Positions 1 to 9,106 of a stretch of DNA of 64,000 nucleotides are shown one piece after another. A model generated the notes under the pieces. It made no database searches and was not told the origin of the DNA. It saw nothing but the letters and a program-made list of their open reading frames with translations. The stretch is taken from the NCBI RefSeq assembly GCF_002564465.1, contig NZ_NUUX01000006.1:1-64000 (forward strand). The letters are read 5' to 3'. The stretch is from Bacillus sp. AFS088145. Lineage in GTDB: Bacteria > Bacillota > Bacilli > Bacillales > Bacillaceae_G. Numbering within the stretch: the first letter of the stretch is position 1; the number at the start of each line of letters is the position of its first letter. The position numbers were made by a program, and so were the translations under genes.

Positions 1-33
1 ATGGAAAGCGAGCATCCTGTAATGGAAATCAAC
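1..33. repeat. Right end of an intergenic repeat cut by the window edge
   Basis: These first 33 bases match the right end of the element at 14211-14336 almost base for base: both contain ATGGAAAGCGAGCATCCT followed by a TGGAAA-CAAC end. The window therefore starts inside a second copy. The AAAGCGAGC and GGAAATCAAC pieces resemble a short repeat that is widespread between genes in Bacillaceae; that link is from memory. Confidence 0.6.
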
Positions 34-96
34 ATCACTCTACTCCTTTTACGAAAATTTGGTAATTTAATTGACAAGATTGTTTTTCAACAGCGT

Positions 97-132
97 AAAG
101 AGCTAATCAAGTCAAGTGATTAGCTCTTCTTT
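97..132 (-). terminator. Stem-loop at the 3' end of the transporter operon
   Basis: AGAGCTAATCA and TGATTAGCTCT form an 11-bp stem around a short loop and reach the stop codon of the leftward transporter gene. The T-run on the minus strand is weak (TTTACG), so this is a likely but not ideal terminator. Confidence 0.45.
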
Positions 133-1450
133 ATGACATATTTACAGACTCTTTTTTACTAAAAAATTGGATTGTAAAACCCAAAATAATAATCACAATA
201 GAAAATAATAAACTCAACCAAATGCTTTGAAATTCACCAACATTAGGCTGAACAATATAAGAAAGTATGATACTGATTACAATACTAATTGGAATGTAAT
301 TACCGACTTTACCCTTACTAAAGACAATAACTAAAATTGGAAATAACAATGCAGAATAGACATATCCTGAGTAAAATAATAGTTCAATAATTTTCTTTGA
401 TTGAATAATTGTCGCGAAAAAGATGATCGCTCCAATGACCACGGATAGAAGATATGCAAGTTTTATTTTTTTTTGATCATTTTTTATCGTGTGAAATGGC
501 TCGATTATATTGATAATGATTAAACTAGCAAGCGAATGTAAAACCGCACCAAATGTTGAAGTAATCGCATTAAATGCACATAAAACAAAAAGTATGAAAA
601 AGAATGGTGTTGTAATTTTATTTGCTAAACCAACTAAAATTGATTGAATATCTGTAAAGCCACCTGTAAATATAACAATTATAAAAAGGCATGAAAATGA
701 AAGTGGGAAAATACACCAAATTAACCCGGAAATAGAGAATGTTAAGGGAAGTTTTTTCGATTCAATCATAAATAATCGGTGCCATGATGTAATGTCAAAG
801 AAAAACTGACCAAATCCAACTAATAAGCCTGAAAATAAAAAACCCCATAAATCGTAATGATCAATGACTAGCATGTATGGATGGTATAATTTAATCCCAT
901 CATATACTGGTTGAACGCCCTCTTTTACGAAAAAATACAACGGAATTAAAATTGCCGCTGCAAACATTGTAATGACTTGGAATCCAGCTAATCCATGAAT
1001 CATCTTTAATCCACCAAAACCTGCAAAAAGTACACAAAAGCTTATAAAAATGATTATTTCTATGTACAAAGGTAAATTAAAAAGAAAATGAAATAACGTA
1101 GATGCAGTCATCGACTGAATATATAATATGTGTAAACTAGTTAATATTAAAATACAAATCATAATCCAATAACCAAGCGGATGTAGTTTGTTCTTCAAAT
1201 AATCTCCAATTGTTAAACTATCTGGGTACTCTTGTCGAACCTTTTTCGCTATACAACTAAATACAAATAAAGCAATCGCACCTAAAAATGCATATCCGAT
1301 TCCACCAAATACGCCATATTTAATCATTGATTCTGGCGAAGATAATATCGTAGTTCCTGTTACCCAACGTGCCAAGAGAGAAATAATTCCCATTCCCATT
1401 CCAATTTGAATAGGACCTTGTACGTATTCTCTAAATGAACGTGAATTCAC
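131..1450 (-). CDS. SSS-family (sodium:solute symporter-like) transporter
   Basis: This 439-residue protein is almost entirely hydrophobic, with about 12 membrane segments, and has the general layout of the SLC5/SSS family. A GFGGLKMIHGLAGFQ loop near residue 150 resembles the family's FGGxxAVxWTDxxQ region, and SWHRLF near residue 225 resembles the Q/SWQRxF motif. No substrate can be read from the sequence. The start is GTG at 1450, with AAAGGA upstream. It follows the response regulator by 3 bp, so kinase, regulator and transporter form one operon. Its product may be the solute that the system senses, or the transporter itself may act as co-sensor for the kinase, which has no sensor domain. 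The family call is fairly secure and the function is inference. Confidence 0.7.
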   Translation of the reverse strand: MNSRSFREYVQGPIQIGMGMGIISLLARWVTGTTILSSPESMIKYGVFGGIGYAFLGAIALFVFSCIAKKVRQEYPDSLTIGDYLKNKLHPLGYWIMICILILTSLHILYIQSMTASTLFHFLFNLPLYIEIIIFISFCVLFAGFGGLKMIHGLAGFQVITMFAAAILIPLYFFVKEGVQPVYDGIKLYHPYMLVIDHYDLWGFLFSGLLVGFGQFFFDITSWHRLFMIESKKLPLTFSISGLIWCIFPLSFSCLFIIVIFTGGFTDIQSILVGLANKITTPFFFILFVLCAFNAITSTFGAVLHSLASLIIINIIEPFHTIKNDQKKIKLAYLLSVVIGAIIFFATIIQSKKIIELLFYSGYVYSALLFPILVIVFSKGKVGNYIPISIVISIILSYIVQPNVGEFQSIWLSLLFSIVIIILGFTIQFFSKKESVNMS

Positions 1451-1453
1451 TGC

Positions 1454-2152
1454 TTATTTTCCTTTCTCACGATACTCTTTTGGAGTAATGCCCTCAATTT
1501 TGCGGAACAAAGTACTAAAGTAATGCTGGCTATTAAAGCCTGAGTTTTCTGCTACATCGGATATATTCCAATTTGGATTATTTGTTAAATATCGCTTGGC
1601 TGCTTGTATTCTATAGTCTATTAAATATTCTGAAAACGATACGCCGACTTCTTCGTGAAATTTTCTACTTAAATAAGTATGATTCGTATGAACTTCTCGA
1701 GCAACGTCAGAAAGTGAAAGCTTTTCAGCGAAATGATCATGAATATATAAAAGAGTTTGATGGATTAAACTTGAATATTGGTTTGATGTGTAGGCGTTAC
1801 TATATTTAGATAAAACTTTATATAATTCACTTTCTATAATTGGTTTTGTTAAATAATCTAGAACGCCGATTCGGATTGACTGTTGAGCATAATCAAAACT
1901 TTGATATGCTGTAACCATAATAATATCTACGTCTTTATTTAGTGCTCTAAGCTCTTCACCAAACTCTAGTCCTGAACGTCCGGGTAGATTGATATCTAGA
2001 AACGCGATATTAATTTTATGATTTTGATTAATTGTGATTGCTTGGCATGCATCAGCAGCTTTAAAAAACTTCCATAATGGAAACTTATTTTTTATCAAAT
2101 ATTCCATCTGTTCAAGCTCTAATGGTTCATCATCTACTAATAATACATTCAA
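1454..2152 (-). CDS. AraC-type two-component response regulator (YesN-like)
   Basis: Residues 1-118 form a receiver domain with the acidic pair D7/D8, phosphoacceptor D53 (in FLDINLPG), T81 (MVTAY) and K103 (YLTKP), so all key residues are present. Residues 130-230 are an AraC-type double helix-turn-helix ending in the signature around GFNSQHYFSTLFRKIEG and TPKEYR. At 232 residues it lacks the long middle region of some YesN proteins. The start overlaps the kinase stop by 4 bp (ATGA), which implies translational coupling. AraC-family proteins usually bind direct repeats about 21 bp apart; three promoters in the neighbouring catabolic island carry exactly such repeats, which makes this protein the best candidate for their activator. 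That assignment is inference. Confidence 0.9.
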   Translation of the reverse strand: MNVLLVDDEPLELEQMEYLIKNKFPLWKFFKAADACQAITINQNHKINIAFLDINLPGRSGLEFGEELRALNKDVDIIMVTAYQSFDYAQQSIRIGVLDYLTKPIIESELYKVLSKYSNAYTSNQYSSLIHQTLLYIHDHFAEKLSLSDVAREVHTNHTYLSRKFHEEVGVSFSEYLIDYRIQAAKRYLTNNPNWNISDVAENSGFNSQHYFSTLFRKIEGITPKEYREKGK

Positions 2153-2913
2153 TTTATTTTCCCTCCTTTTTTACCCTCATATATAAGTGGCCAAACAACC
2201 TTAACATTTGTTCCTGATTCATTTGAAGTAATCAGTACATGTCCACTATTACCAAAATATAGTTGTAATCTCTTTTTTATATTATCTAATCCATGGCCTT
2301 CTTGATTAGAAAAAGAATTAGTCATTCCCATTAAACCATTATCAATTACTTCTAAGCAGACTAGCTCGGAATCTTGATAAAATCGAATATGCAGTAAAGC
2401 CTCTCCAACCTTTTTTTCTAAACCGTGTTTAAATGAATTTTCTACTAAGGTTTGCAAAATAAAAGGGGGAACTAGCGCATTATATAAATCTTTTGGACAA
2501 TCTAACTGTGTTTTAAGACGATCTCCAAATCGCAAATTTTGAATGTCTAAATAATATTGAGTATATTGTATTTCTTGATTTAACGGAATTAAGGGCTCTG
2601 ATGATTTATATTTAAATTTTAAAAATTGAGAGAACGTTTCTAGGGCTCGGATTAATTCCGAAGTTCGATTTAAACGCGCTAAGCTTAATATGACATTAAG
2701 TGTATTAAATAAAAAGTGCGGTTGAATTTGCTGATTTAATTTATTGTATTGTGCTTCTTGTAATGCATGTTCTAACCGAATTTCTCTATTTTTATTTTCA
2801 AGTAAGTCAATTCTTTTTTCAAAGATAAACAAAAATAATAAAGCAATAGCTCCCATAATAGGAGCTAAAATAAATAGCATAATTAGTAAAGTAAATCCCT
2901 CGTAACTAAGCAT
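2149..2913 (-). CDS. LytS/YesM-type sensor histidine kinase without an extracellular sensor
   Basis: I start the protein at ATG 2913, which has GAGG six bases upstream, rather than at TTG 2925; it is 254 residues. One or two membrane segments (about residues 5-35) are followed by a short coiled linker, then the His_kinase domain with phospho-His H66 in QIQPHFLFN. The C-terminal ATPase domain has the N-box LVENSFKHG and the G-box residues DNGLMG and GHGLDNIKKRL. There is no extracytoplasmic sensor, HAMP, PAS or GAF domain, so signal input must come from the membrane part or from a partner. It overlaps the response regulator by 4 bp, and a transporter follows in the same operon. Confidence 0.88.
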   Translation of the reverse strand: MLSYEGFTLLIMLFILAPIMGAIALLFLFIFEKRIDLLENKNREIRLEHALQEAQYNKLNQQIQPHFLFNTLNVILSLARLNRTSELIRALETFSQFLKFKYKSSEPLIPLNQEIQYTQYYLDIQNLRFGDRLKTQLDCPKDLYNALVPPFILQTLVENSFKHGLEKKVGEALLHIRFYQDSELVCLEVIDNGLMGMTNSFSNQEGHGLDNIKKRLQLYFGNSGHVLITSNESGTNVKVVWPLIYEGKKGGKIN

Positions 2914-3228
2914 GAAGAACCTCAAATAGTTTTTTTAATAATATTTTTAATTTTTTTGAAAACTTTATTTATAAATGGTTGATTTCAACTAAAGTTGCTC
3001 CAATGGAATGGAACGAAAGCTGAGTATCCCATTGGAGCAACTTAGAGGAGTCTCTAGCCTTCGCGCATTTTCCATAGGAGCCTTAGAACATCTTGATAAT
3101 CAACATTCGATTTATAATCCAATTTTATAAGCATTTACTATATTTAATAGAAGTAGAAGAAGGTGGATTTCTACATGGCAGGATCAATTCTCTTCTTTTA
3201 CTTCACTTCATGCCTATAAGAATACTAT
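2914..3228. other. Intergenic region with a 14-bp inverted repeat
   Basis: No gene is visible here. AGTTGCTCCAATGG (2993-3006) and CCATTGGAGCAACT (3029-3042) are perfect inverted copies around a 22-base loop. No T-run follows, so it is not a typical terminator. A GGTTGATTTC segment just upstream hints at a degraded copy of the Bacillaceae repeat seen at 1-33 and 14211-14336. The rest is AT-rich leader of the kinase operon and the tail of the importer operon. Confidence 0.5.
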
Positions 3229-4215
3229 TTAATTAATTATGTGACAAGCAACTTGATGATTTTGCTCAGATATTTTTAATTCAGGTGCTTGTGTTTTACA
3301 AATATCAATCGCGAAAGGGCATCTAGTGTGAAAACGACAGCCGCTTGGAGGATTGATTGGAGAAGGTACATCTCCTGTTAAGATAATTCGTTCTCTTTGA
3401 TGTACCGGGTTTGGTACTGGAATAGCAGATAATAGGGCACGTGTATAAGGATGCTGCGGATTTTCGAATATAGATTTTTTATCGGCAATCTCAACAATTT
3501 TTCCTAAATACATTACCATTACTCGGTCAGAAATATGTCTTACTACACCTAAATCATGTGAGATAAAAAGAAAGGTAAGTGAGAATTTTTTCTGTAACGA
3601 TTTTAATAAGTTTAATACTTGAGCTTGGATTGATACATCTAGAGCAGAAACTGCTTCATCACAAATGATTAGTTTTGGATCAACTGCAAGTGCCCGTGCA
3701 ATTCCGACACGCTGACGTTGACCACCACTAAATTCATGAGGATATCGCTCCATTGCTTCTGGTCTTAACCCAACATGTCCTAATAATTCCTCAATTCTAG
3801 CTTTACGTTCTTCTTTTGGAACGACATTTTGAATGGCTAATGCTTCACTTAAAATTTGTCCAATTGTTTGTCTTGGGTTTAGTGATGCAAACGGATCCTG
3901 GAAGATTACTTGTAGATCCTTTCTTATTTTACGCATTTCTTTTTTTCCTAAGCTTAATAAATCTTTTTCCTTAAAATGAATGCTTCCACTTGTAGGCTCG
4001 TCCAATCTTAGAATGGCTCTACCAGTAGTAGACTTACCACAACCGGATTCTCCAACTATGCTTAAAGTTTCTCCCTCATAAATATTGAAGCTAATATCGT
4101 CTACAGCTTTTACATGATTAACCGTTCTTCCTAAAATGCCACCTTTAATTGGAAAGTATTGTTTTAAATGATCTACATTAAGTAGTATTTTTTTATCCAC
4201 TAGTTGTAATGCCAT
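3229..4215 (-). CDS. Opp/Dpp-type ABC importer ATP-binding protein (OppF/DppF class)
   Basis: This 328-residue ATPase powers uptake through the two permeases encoded upstream. It has Walker [10 protein letters not shown], the signature [16 protein letters not shown], Walker [13 protein letters not shown] with the switch FISHDLGVV, and the C-terminal oligo/dipeptide-type extension with the [11 protein letters not shown] cysteine motif. The last gene of a four-gene operon (dppC-dppB-dppD-dppF order), its ATG overlaps the preceding stop (TAATG). Family members carry peptides, nickel, opines or other polar solutes, so the neighbouring amidohydrolases are a better guide to the substrate than the family name. 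Confidence 0.92.
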   Translation of the reverse strand: MALQLVDKKILLNVDHLKQYFPIKGGILGRTVNHVKAVDDISFNIYEGETLSIVGESGCGKSTTGRAILRLDEPTSGSIHFKEKDLLSLGKKEMRKIRKDLQVIFQDPFASLNPRQTIGQILSEALAIQNVVPKEERKARIEELLGHVGLRPEAMERYPHEFSGGQRQRVGIARALAVDPKLIICDEAVSALDVSIQAQVLNLLKSLQKKFSLTFLFISHDLGVVRHISDRVMVMYLGKIVEIADKKSIFENPQHPYTRALLSAIPVPNPVHQRERIILTGDVPSPINPPSGCRFHTRCPFAIDICKTQAPELKISEQNHQVACHIIN

Positions 4216-5243
4216 TATTCAATCCCAACTTTCTCTTTGATGGTATAGTCTGTTTCCCATTGTGATGTGTACATCCAACAGCTGACTTCAGTATTTTTGT
4301 CGATAGTTAGTAAATCTGGCACTGACTGATGGCACATTTCCTTTGCATGTGCGCAGCGTGGCGCAAAACTACAGCCTTTAGGCATATTGAATGGACTAGG
4401 TACAGTACCAGGTATTGTTGTTAATTCATCTTGATCCATATCAAGACGTGGAAGAGAGTTTAATAACCCGATTGTGTATGGGTGTTTAGGGCTATTAAAA
4501 AGTTCTTTTGCTGATGTATATTCAACAATTCTTCCAGCGTACATGACAGCCACTCGATCGCAGGTCTCATAAACGACGCCTAAATCATGCGTGATTAATA
4601 TGACAGCTGTACCTAAATCTTTTTGGAGTGATTTAATTAATTCCAGAATTTGAGCTTGAATTGTCACATCAAGAGCGGTAGTCGGTTCATCTGCGATTAG
4701 TACTTCTGGATGACAAGCAAGTGCCATTGCGATCATAACCCTTTGTCTCATTCCACCACTAAGCTCATGTGGTTCTTGCTTTGCACGTTTTTCAGGAGAA
4801 GGGATTCCTACAAGTCGCAGCATTTCAACTGCTTTATCCCAAGCTTCCTTTTTGCTTAATTTTTGGTGAAGACGAATCGCTTCTGCAATTTGTTCGCCAG
4901 CTGAATAAACTGGGTTTAAAGATGTCATTGGCTCTTGAAAGATCATTGAAATTTCATTACCTCGAATGGAACGCATTTGCTTTTCAGTTTTTGCTAGTAA
5001 GTCTTCACCTTTAAAAAGAATACTTCCACCAGCTATTTTTCCTGGAGGTGAGGGGATTAATCGTAAAAGGGATAATGATGTAATACTTTTACCACTTCCA
5101 GATTCTCCTACTATTCCAAGTGTTTCACCTTTTTTTAGTGTAAAGCTAATTCCATTAACTGCTTTACTTGTTCCTTCATCTGTATAAAAGTAGGTTTGTA
5201 GATTTTTAACCTCAAGAATTGTTTCATCAAATTGTTTTTTCAT
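4215..5243 (-). CDS. Opp/Dpp-type ABC importer ATP-binding protein (OppD/DppD class)
   Basis: This is the second ATPase of the importer, 342 residues. Walker [10 protein letters not shown]-loop region [12 protein letters not shown], signature [17 protein letters not shown], Walker [15 protein letters not shown] and switch LITHDLGVV are all intact. The C-terminal [11 protein letters not shown] motif places it in the oligo/dipeptide class. It probably forms a heterodimer with the product of 3229-4215. The start ATG 5243 has AGGAGGTAC-type ribosome site; the stop overlaps the next gene by one base. Confidence 0.92.
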   Translation of the reverse strand: MKKQFDETILEVKNLQTYFYTDEGTSKAVNGISFTLKKGETLGIVGESGSGKSITSLSLLRLIPSPPGKIAGGSILFKGEDLLAKTEKQMRSIRGNEISMIFQEPMTSLNPVYSAGEQIAEAIRLHQKLSKKEAWDKAVEMLRLVGIPSPEKRAKQEPHELSGGMRQRVMIAMALACHPEVLIADEPTTALDVTIQAQILELIKSLQKDLGTAVILITHDLGVVYETCDRVAVMYAGRIVEYTSAKELFNSPKHPYTIGLLNSLPRLDMDQDELTTIPGTVPSPFNMPKGCSFAPRCAHAKEMCHQSVPDLLTIDKNTEVSCWMYTSQWETDYTIKEKVGIE

Positions 5244-5255
5244 AGTAGTACCTCC

Positions 5256-6176
5256 TTAATTCAAGTCAACTCGTTTATTAAAGTAACGGTAGAGAATATC
5301 AACAGCTAGATTCATAAATACAAAGATAACCGAAGCGATTAATACGCCACCTTGAACCATAGGTAAATCTCTTGTTCTAATTGCATCAACAATTAATCTA
5401 CCAAGTCCATTAATTGCAAAAACTGACTCTGTTAAAACGGTACCACCAAGTAATGCACCAAACTGTAGTCCAACAACAGTGATAACAGGAATAAGGGCAT
5501 TCTTTAAACCATGTTTATAAATAATGACATGCTCTTTTAATCCTTTTGCTCTTGCTGTACGCATATAGTCTTGACGAACAACCTCAAGCATACTTGACCT
5601 AGTCATTCTAGCTACGATTGCAGCACCACCTGCACCTAATGTTAATGCTGGTAGTACCATATGTTTAAACGTTCCCCAACCAGCAACTGGGAATATATGA
5701 AGATTAACTGAAAAGAAGTAGATCAACATTAAACCAAACCAGAAACTTGGTAAAGAGATTCCTAGTAAAGCGACAATCATAATTGTAATATCAGCTGCTG
5801 AGTACTGTTTAGTTGCTGATATAATTCCTGCTAGCATACCAAGTACGACTGTAATGAAAATACTAGCTAGTGCAAGTTCAATTGTAATTGGCAATCGAAT
5901 CATAATCTCATCTAATACTGGACGATTATTTCGTAGCGATTCACCAAAATCACCTTGTAGTACATGGTATACATAATCTAAATACTGAATAACGACAGGG
6001 CGATCAAGTCCAAGTTGATGACGAATCATTTCGATTGTTTGTTTCGTAGCACCTTCACCAGCAAGTAGTGTTGCTGGATCACCAGGAACCATCTGCATGA
6101 TTAAAAAAACGACTAAACTTACACCAAGTAAAACCGGAATAGTTTGTATAATTCTTCTGACAATAAATAGAAACAT
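5256..6176 (-). CDS. Opp/Dpp-type ABC importer permease (DppB class)
   Basis: This 306-residue integral membrane protein starts with the DppB-type MFLFIVRRIIQTIPVLLGVS segment, has about six membrane helices, and carries the EAA-type coupling loop as DYMRTARAKGL near residue 207. It pairs with the permease encoded just upstream (12-bp gap). It is the typical length for the family and shows no damage. Substrate cannot be read from the permease. Confidence 0.92.
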   Translation of the reverse strand: MFLFIVRRIIQTIPVLLGVSLVVFLIMQMVPGDPATLLAGEGATKQTIEMIRHQLGLDRPVVIQYLDYVYHVLQGDFGESLRNNRPVLDEIMIRLPITIELALASIFITVVLGMLAGIISATKQYSAADITIMIVALLGISLPSFWFGLMLIYFFSVNLHIFPVAGWGTFKHMVLPALTLGAGGAAIVARMTRSSMLEVVRQDYMRTARAKGLKEHVIIYKHGLKNALIPVITVVGLQFGALLGGTVLTESVFAINGLGRLIVDAIRTRDLPMVQGGVLIASVIFVFMNLAVDILYRYFNKRVDLN

Positions 6177-6188
6177 TTACTTTCCTCC

Positions 6189-7091
6189 TTATTTTTTCAT
6201 TCTTGGATCAAGAGCATCTCTTAGTCCATCTCCGAAAATATTAAATCCTAATACAAGTGTTGAAATCGCAATACCCGGAAATAGGGCAATGTGGGGTGCT
6301 GTAAATAAGTAATCACGACCACTGCTTAACATCGCTCCCCATTCTGGTGATGGAGGCTGAGCACCTAATCCTAGATATGATAAACCTGCAGCTGAAAGAA
6401 TAGCTGTAGCAAGTTTTAACGTAGCTTGGACAATTATTGGTGAAAGAATATTCGGGAAAATATGTTTGAAAATAATTGTAGAATCAGTTGCACCTAATGC
6501 ACGAATTGCATCTATATACTCAAGTTTTCTGACAGATAACGTAGATCCTCTAACGATTCGTGCAAACGTTGGGATTGAAAAGATACCTACAGCAACCATA
6601 ACATTAATTAGACTAGGACCTAGTGCACTAATAATCGCAAGTGCTAGTAAAATACCTGGAAATGCTAGTAAAACATCAACAACCCTCATAATGATCGTGT
6701 CTACCCATTTTCCGTAATAACCTGCTATTAACCCGAGAGTGATTCCGAAAATTGCTCCAAATAAGACAGATACGAAACCAACAGAAATTGAAAGACGACT
6801 TCCATAAATGATTCTACTTAAAATATCTCTTCCTTTATCATCTGTTCCCATCCAATGTTCTAGCGATGGAGTTTGCAGTTTGTGCATTAAATCAATCGCA
6901 AAAGGATCCTTCGGTGAAATGAGTGGTGCCAAAAAAGCTACTAAAATATAAAAAAGTACGATATATCCGCCAACTAGTGCCAATTTATTTTTTTTAAACT
7001 TCTTATAAAATACTTTCCATCTTTTTAGTTTTTGAGATTCTTTTTTTTCTAATTTGATTTCATTGTTATTCAATACAATCTCTGTTTTCAT
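6189..7091 (-). CDS. Opp/Dpp-type ABC importer permease (DppC class)
   Basis: First gene of the leftward importer operon, 300 residues. It has a charged N-terminal tail of about 35 residues, a first helix, a short periplasmic-side loop with the DppC-type HWMGTDDKGRDILSR motif, and the EAA loop as YIDAIRALGA. The ribosome site AAAGGGGG lies about 8 bases before ATG 7091. It is divergent from the binding-protein gene at 7305, so the operon lacks its own binding protein and must use one or both of the lipoproteins encoded at 7305 and 12228. Confidence 0.92.
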   Translation of the reverse strand: MKTEIVLNNNEIKLEKKESQKLKRWKVFYKKFKKNKLALVGGYIVLFYILVAFLAPLISPKDPFAIDLMHKLQTPSLEHWMGTDDKGRDILSRIIYGSRLSISVGFVSVLFGAIFGITLGLIAGYYGKWVDTIIMRVVDVLLAFPGILLALAIISALGPSLINVMVAVGIFSIPTFARIVRGSTLSVRKLEYIDAIRALGATDSTIIFKHIFPNILSPIIVQATLKLATAILSAAGLSYLGLGAQPPSPEWGAMLSSGRDYLFTAPHIALFPGIAISTLVLGFNIFGDGLRDALDPRMKK

Positions 7092-7164
7092 TGTTTTTTT
7101 CCCCCTTTTCTTTGTTTAAATTTATTCAAAATTGGAATTGAAGTAAATATAATGCGGAAAAGCA

Positions 7165-7227
7165 GTAAAGATAATTAAAAAATGAGTAAAGATTCTGAAA
7201 ATATAAAATTTTATTTTTTTTTATAAT
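7165..7227 (+). promoter_or_regulatory. Activator-type promoter of the first binding-protein gene: two boxes 21 bp apart
   Basis: GTAAAGAT occurs at 7165 and 7186, exactly 21 bp apart on the same face of the helix. A perfect TATAAT -10 is at 7222-7227, exactly 36 bp after the start of the second box; there is no good -35, as expected for activator-dependent promoters. The same geometry is found at 12119-12181 and 14402-14464. Binding by the AraC-type regulator at 1454-2152 is my inference. Confidence 0.7.
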
Positions 7228-7304
7228 TTGAATAAGCCTACGTACTCAAGAAAAATGGTGAACAAGAGAATCATGGGGGCAAGTATAAGAGGAGGAAGAA
7301 AAAA

Positions 7305-8861
7305 ATGAAGAAAAAGACAGCTGGAGTATTATTTGCATCATTATTAACAGTTTCTACTGCGCTTGCAGGTTGTACATCAGACCAAACAAGCAGTAGTGCA
7401 ACAGGAACAAAGGCAAAAGCAGGGGGAACATTAGTTGTAGCTAGACTATCTGATGCAACTACATTAGATCCACATTTTATTACTGATATACCATCAGCAA
7501 ACGTTGTTTATGAAAAGGTATATGAAACATTAGTTGAACCAGATAAAAATATGGAGCCAAAACCTCTTTTAGCAACAGAATGGAAGCAAGTAGATAACGT
7601 GACTTGGGAGTTCAAATTACGCAAAGGCGTTAAGTTCCAGGATGGATCACCATTTAATGCAGATGCAGTTAAAACAAATTTTGATCGTGTTCTTGACCCA
7701 AAAACTGCATCACCACAAGCTGGTAAATTTGAAATGATAAAAGAAGTTAAAGTGGTAGACGATTCAACTGTTCAATTTATTTTGAAATACCCATATGCTC
7801 CACTTTTATCAATTTTAATGAGTAATGAAGGAGATATTATTAGTCCAAAATCGATTAAAGAAAACAGTGATAAAATTGGACGAAATCCAGTTGGAACTGG
7901 TCCTTATGTATTTAAATCTTGGAAATCAGGGGAAGAAATTAAAATTGAAAAAAATAAAGATTACTGGGGTAATAAGCCTAAAATTGATGGTGTAGTCTTT
8001 AAAGTAGTTCCTGAAGATGCGACAAGACTAGCAATGATTGAAACTGGTGAAGCGCATGTAACTGATCAAGTGCCTGTAACAGAAATCGATCGAATTGAAG
8101 CTTCTGACACAATGGATTTATACCGTACTGATGGACTAGCTGTAGAATATTTAAGCTTCAATACAAAGAAAAAACCATTTAATGATGTTCGTGTCCGTAA
8201 AGCGATTGCACATGCAATTGAGGTAGATTCAATTATTAAAGGTGTATATAACGATGTTGGAACAAAAGCAAATTCAACAATGAGTCCAAAAGTTTTTGGA
8301 TATGATTCGAATATTAAAGGCTATAATTACGATATTAATGAATCTAAAAAGTTATTAAAAGAAGCAGGAATTAAAGACGGCCTATCATTTACACTTACAA
8401 CTAGTGACCGTAAAGAAAGAATAAATATGGCTGAAGTTATTCAATCTCAATTAAAAGGTATTGGTATTAATGTAAAAATTCAAGTACTTGAATACGGAGC
8501 TTATATTGATGCAATTGCAAAAGGTCAACATCAAGTTGCAATTGGTGGATGGGGAAATGCTACTGGTGATGGCGACTATAACCAATTTAACTTATTTGAT
8601 AGTAAATCCCAAGGCGCAGCAGGAAATAGTTCATTCTATAGTAACCCAGAAGTTGATAAATTAATTGAATCAGCTCGTCAAGAAGCAGATAGCGAAAAAC
8701 GTAAAGAACTTTATGCTCAAGCACAGGAAATTGAAAACAAAGATGTACCATATGTACCTATTCGTAACTATGAGCATTTAGCAGTTACTGGCTCATCAGT
8801 TAAAGGGCTTTGGTTAAACCCAGCAAGTTATTTAATGCTTGATGATGTAACAGTGAAATAA
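7305..8861 (+). CDS. Family 5 solute-binding lipoprotein of the ABC importer (first copy)
   Basis: The 518-residue protein has a lipoprotein signal (MKKK, hydrophobic core, LAGC lipobox with C23), a short Ser/Thr/Ala linker, then a full SBP_bac_5 domain with the hallmark region WEFKLRKGVKFQDGSPF and DPTG-like NPVGTGPYVF. Domain length is normal. It captures the solute outside the cell for the divergent permease/ATPase operon. A paralogue with the same signal and domain layout lies at 12228-13793, and both have the same two-box promoter. AGGAGG sits nine bases before ATG. Members of the family bind peptides but also opines, nickel and other compounds, so the substrate is open. Confidence 0.92.
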   Translation: MKKKTAGVLFASLLTVSTALAGCTSDQTSSSATGTKAKAGGTLVVARLSDATTLDPHFITDIPSANVVYEKVYETLVEPDKNMEPKPLLATEWKQVDNVTWEFKLRKGVKFQDGSPFNADAVKTNFDRVLDPKTASPQAGKFEMIKEVKVVDDSTVQFILKYPYAPLLSILMSNEGDIISPKSIKENSDKIGRNPVGTGPYVFKSWKSGEEIKIEKNKDYWGNKPKIDGVVFKVVPEDATRLAMIETGEAHVTDQVPVTEIDRIEASDTMDLYRTDGLAVEYLSFNTKKKPFNDVRVRKAIAHAIEVDSIIKGVYNDVGTKANSTMSPKVFGYDSNIKGYNYDINESKKLLKEAGIKDGLSFTLTTSDRKERINMAEVIQSQLKGIGINVKIQVLEYGAYIDAIAKGQHQVAIGGWGNATGDGDYNQFNLFDSKSQGAAGNSSFYSNPEVDKLIESARQEADSEKRKELYAQAQEIENKDVPYVPIRNYEHLAVTGSSVKGLWLNPASYLMLDDVTVK

Positions 8862-8865
8862 GTAA

Positions 8866-8995
8866 TTCAGACTGTTGACAAACGCTCGCTTTCTTCGTTG
8901 CTTCGTCTGTCTGCGGTGCTCATTACCGTCTAAGGTAACTCCGCTCCTCACCAGACTTCGCGCCTCGAAAGACAAGCGTTTTCAATCAGTCTGAA
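8866..8995. repeat. 130-bp palindromic intergenic repeat with matching ends
   Basis: The element starts TTCAGACTG and ends CAGTCTGAA; the match extends inward (TGACAAACGCTCGCTTTC against the complement of GAAAGACAAGCGTTTTCAA) to about 28 bases with few mismatches. The interior is GC-richer than its surroundings and contains further complementary segments. It sits between the binding-protein stop and the next gene, where a strong RNA fold could protect the upstream message. Similar elements are known to me from other Bacillaceae genomes, without a named family I can vouch for. Confidence 0.7.
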
Positions 8996-9027
8996 TATCA
9001 AAATTTTAGAACTTTGTCTACAAACTG

Positions 9028-9056
9028 ACAGCATAATCGTATTATGCTGTTTTTTT
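9028..9056 (+). terminator. Rho-independent terminator after the first binding-protein gene
   Basis: ACAGCATAAT and ATTATGCTGT form a perfect 10-bp stem with a 3-base loop, followed directly by seven T. It should separate or attenuate transcription between the binding protein and the downstream amidohydrolases. Confidence 0.85.
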
Positions 9057-9106
9057 GAGAATATCACAAATTGATGAAAATCGGACTAAAGATTAGGAGG
9101 AAAAAA

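Noticed and set aside
2993-3042. Rho-independent terminator
   Set aside because: The stem is good, but the loop is long and no T-run follows on either strand.
9071-9106. Longer start (TTG 9071) of the first amidohydrolase
   Set aside because: It would include the AGGAGG ribosome site of ATG 9107 in the coding sequence.
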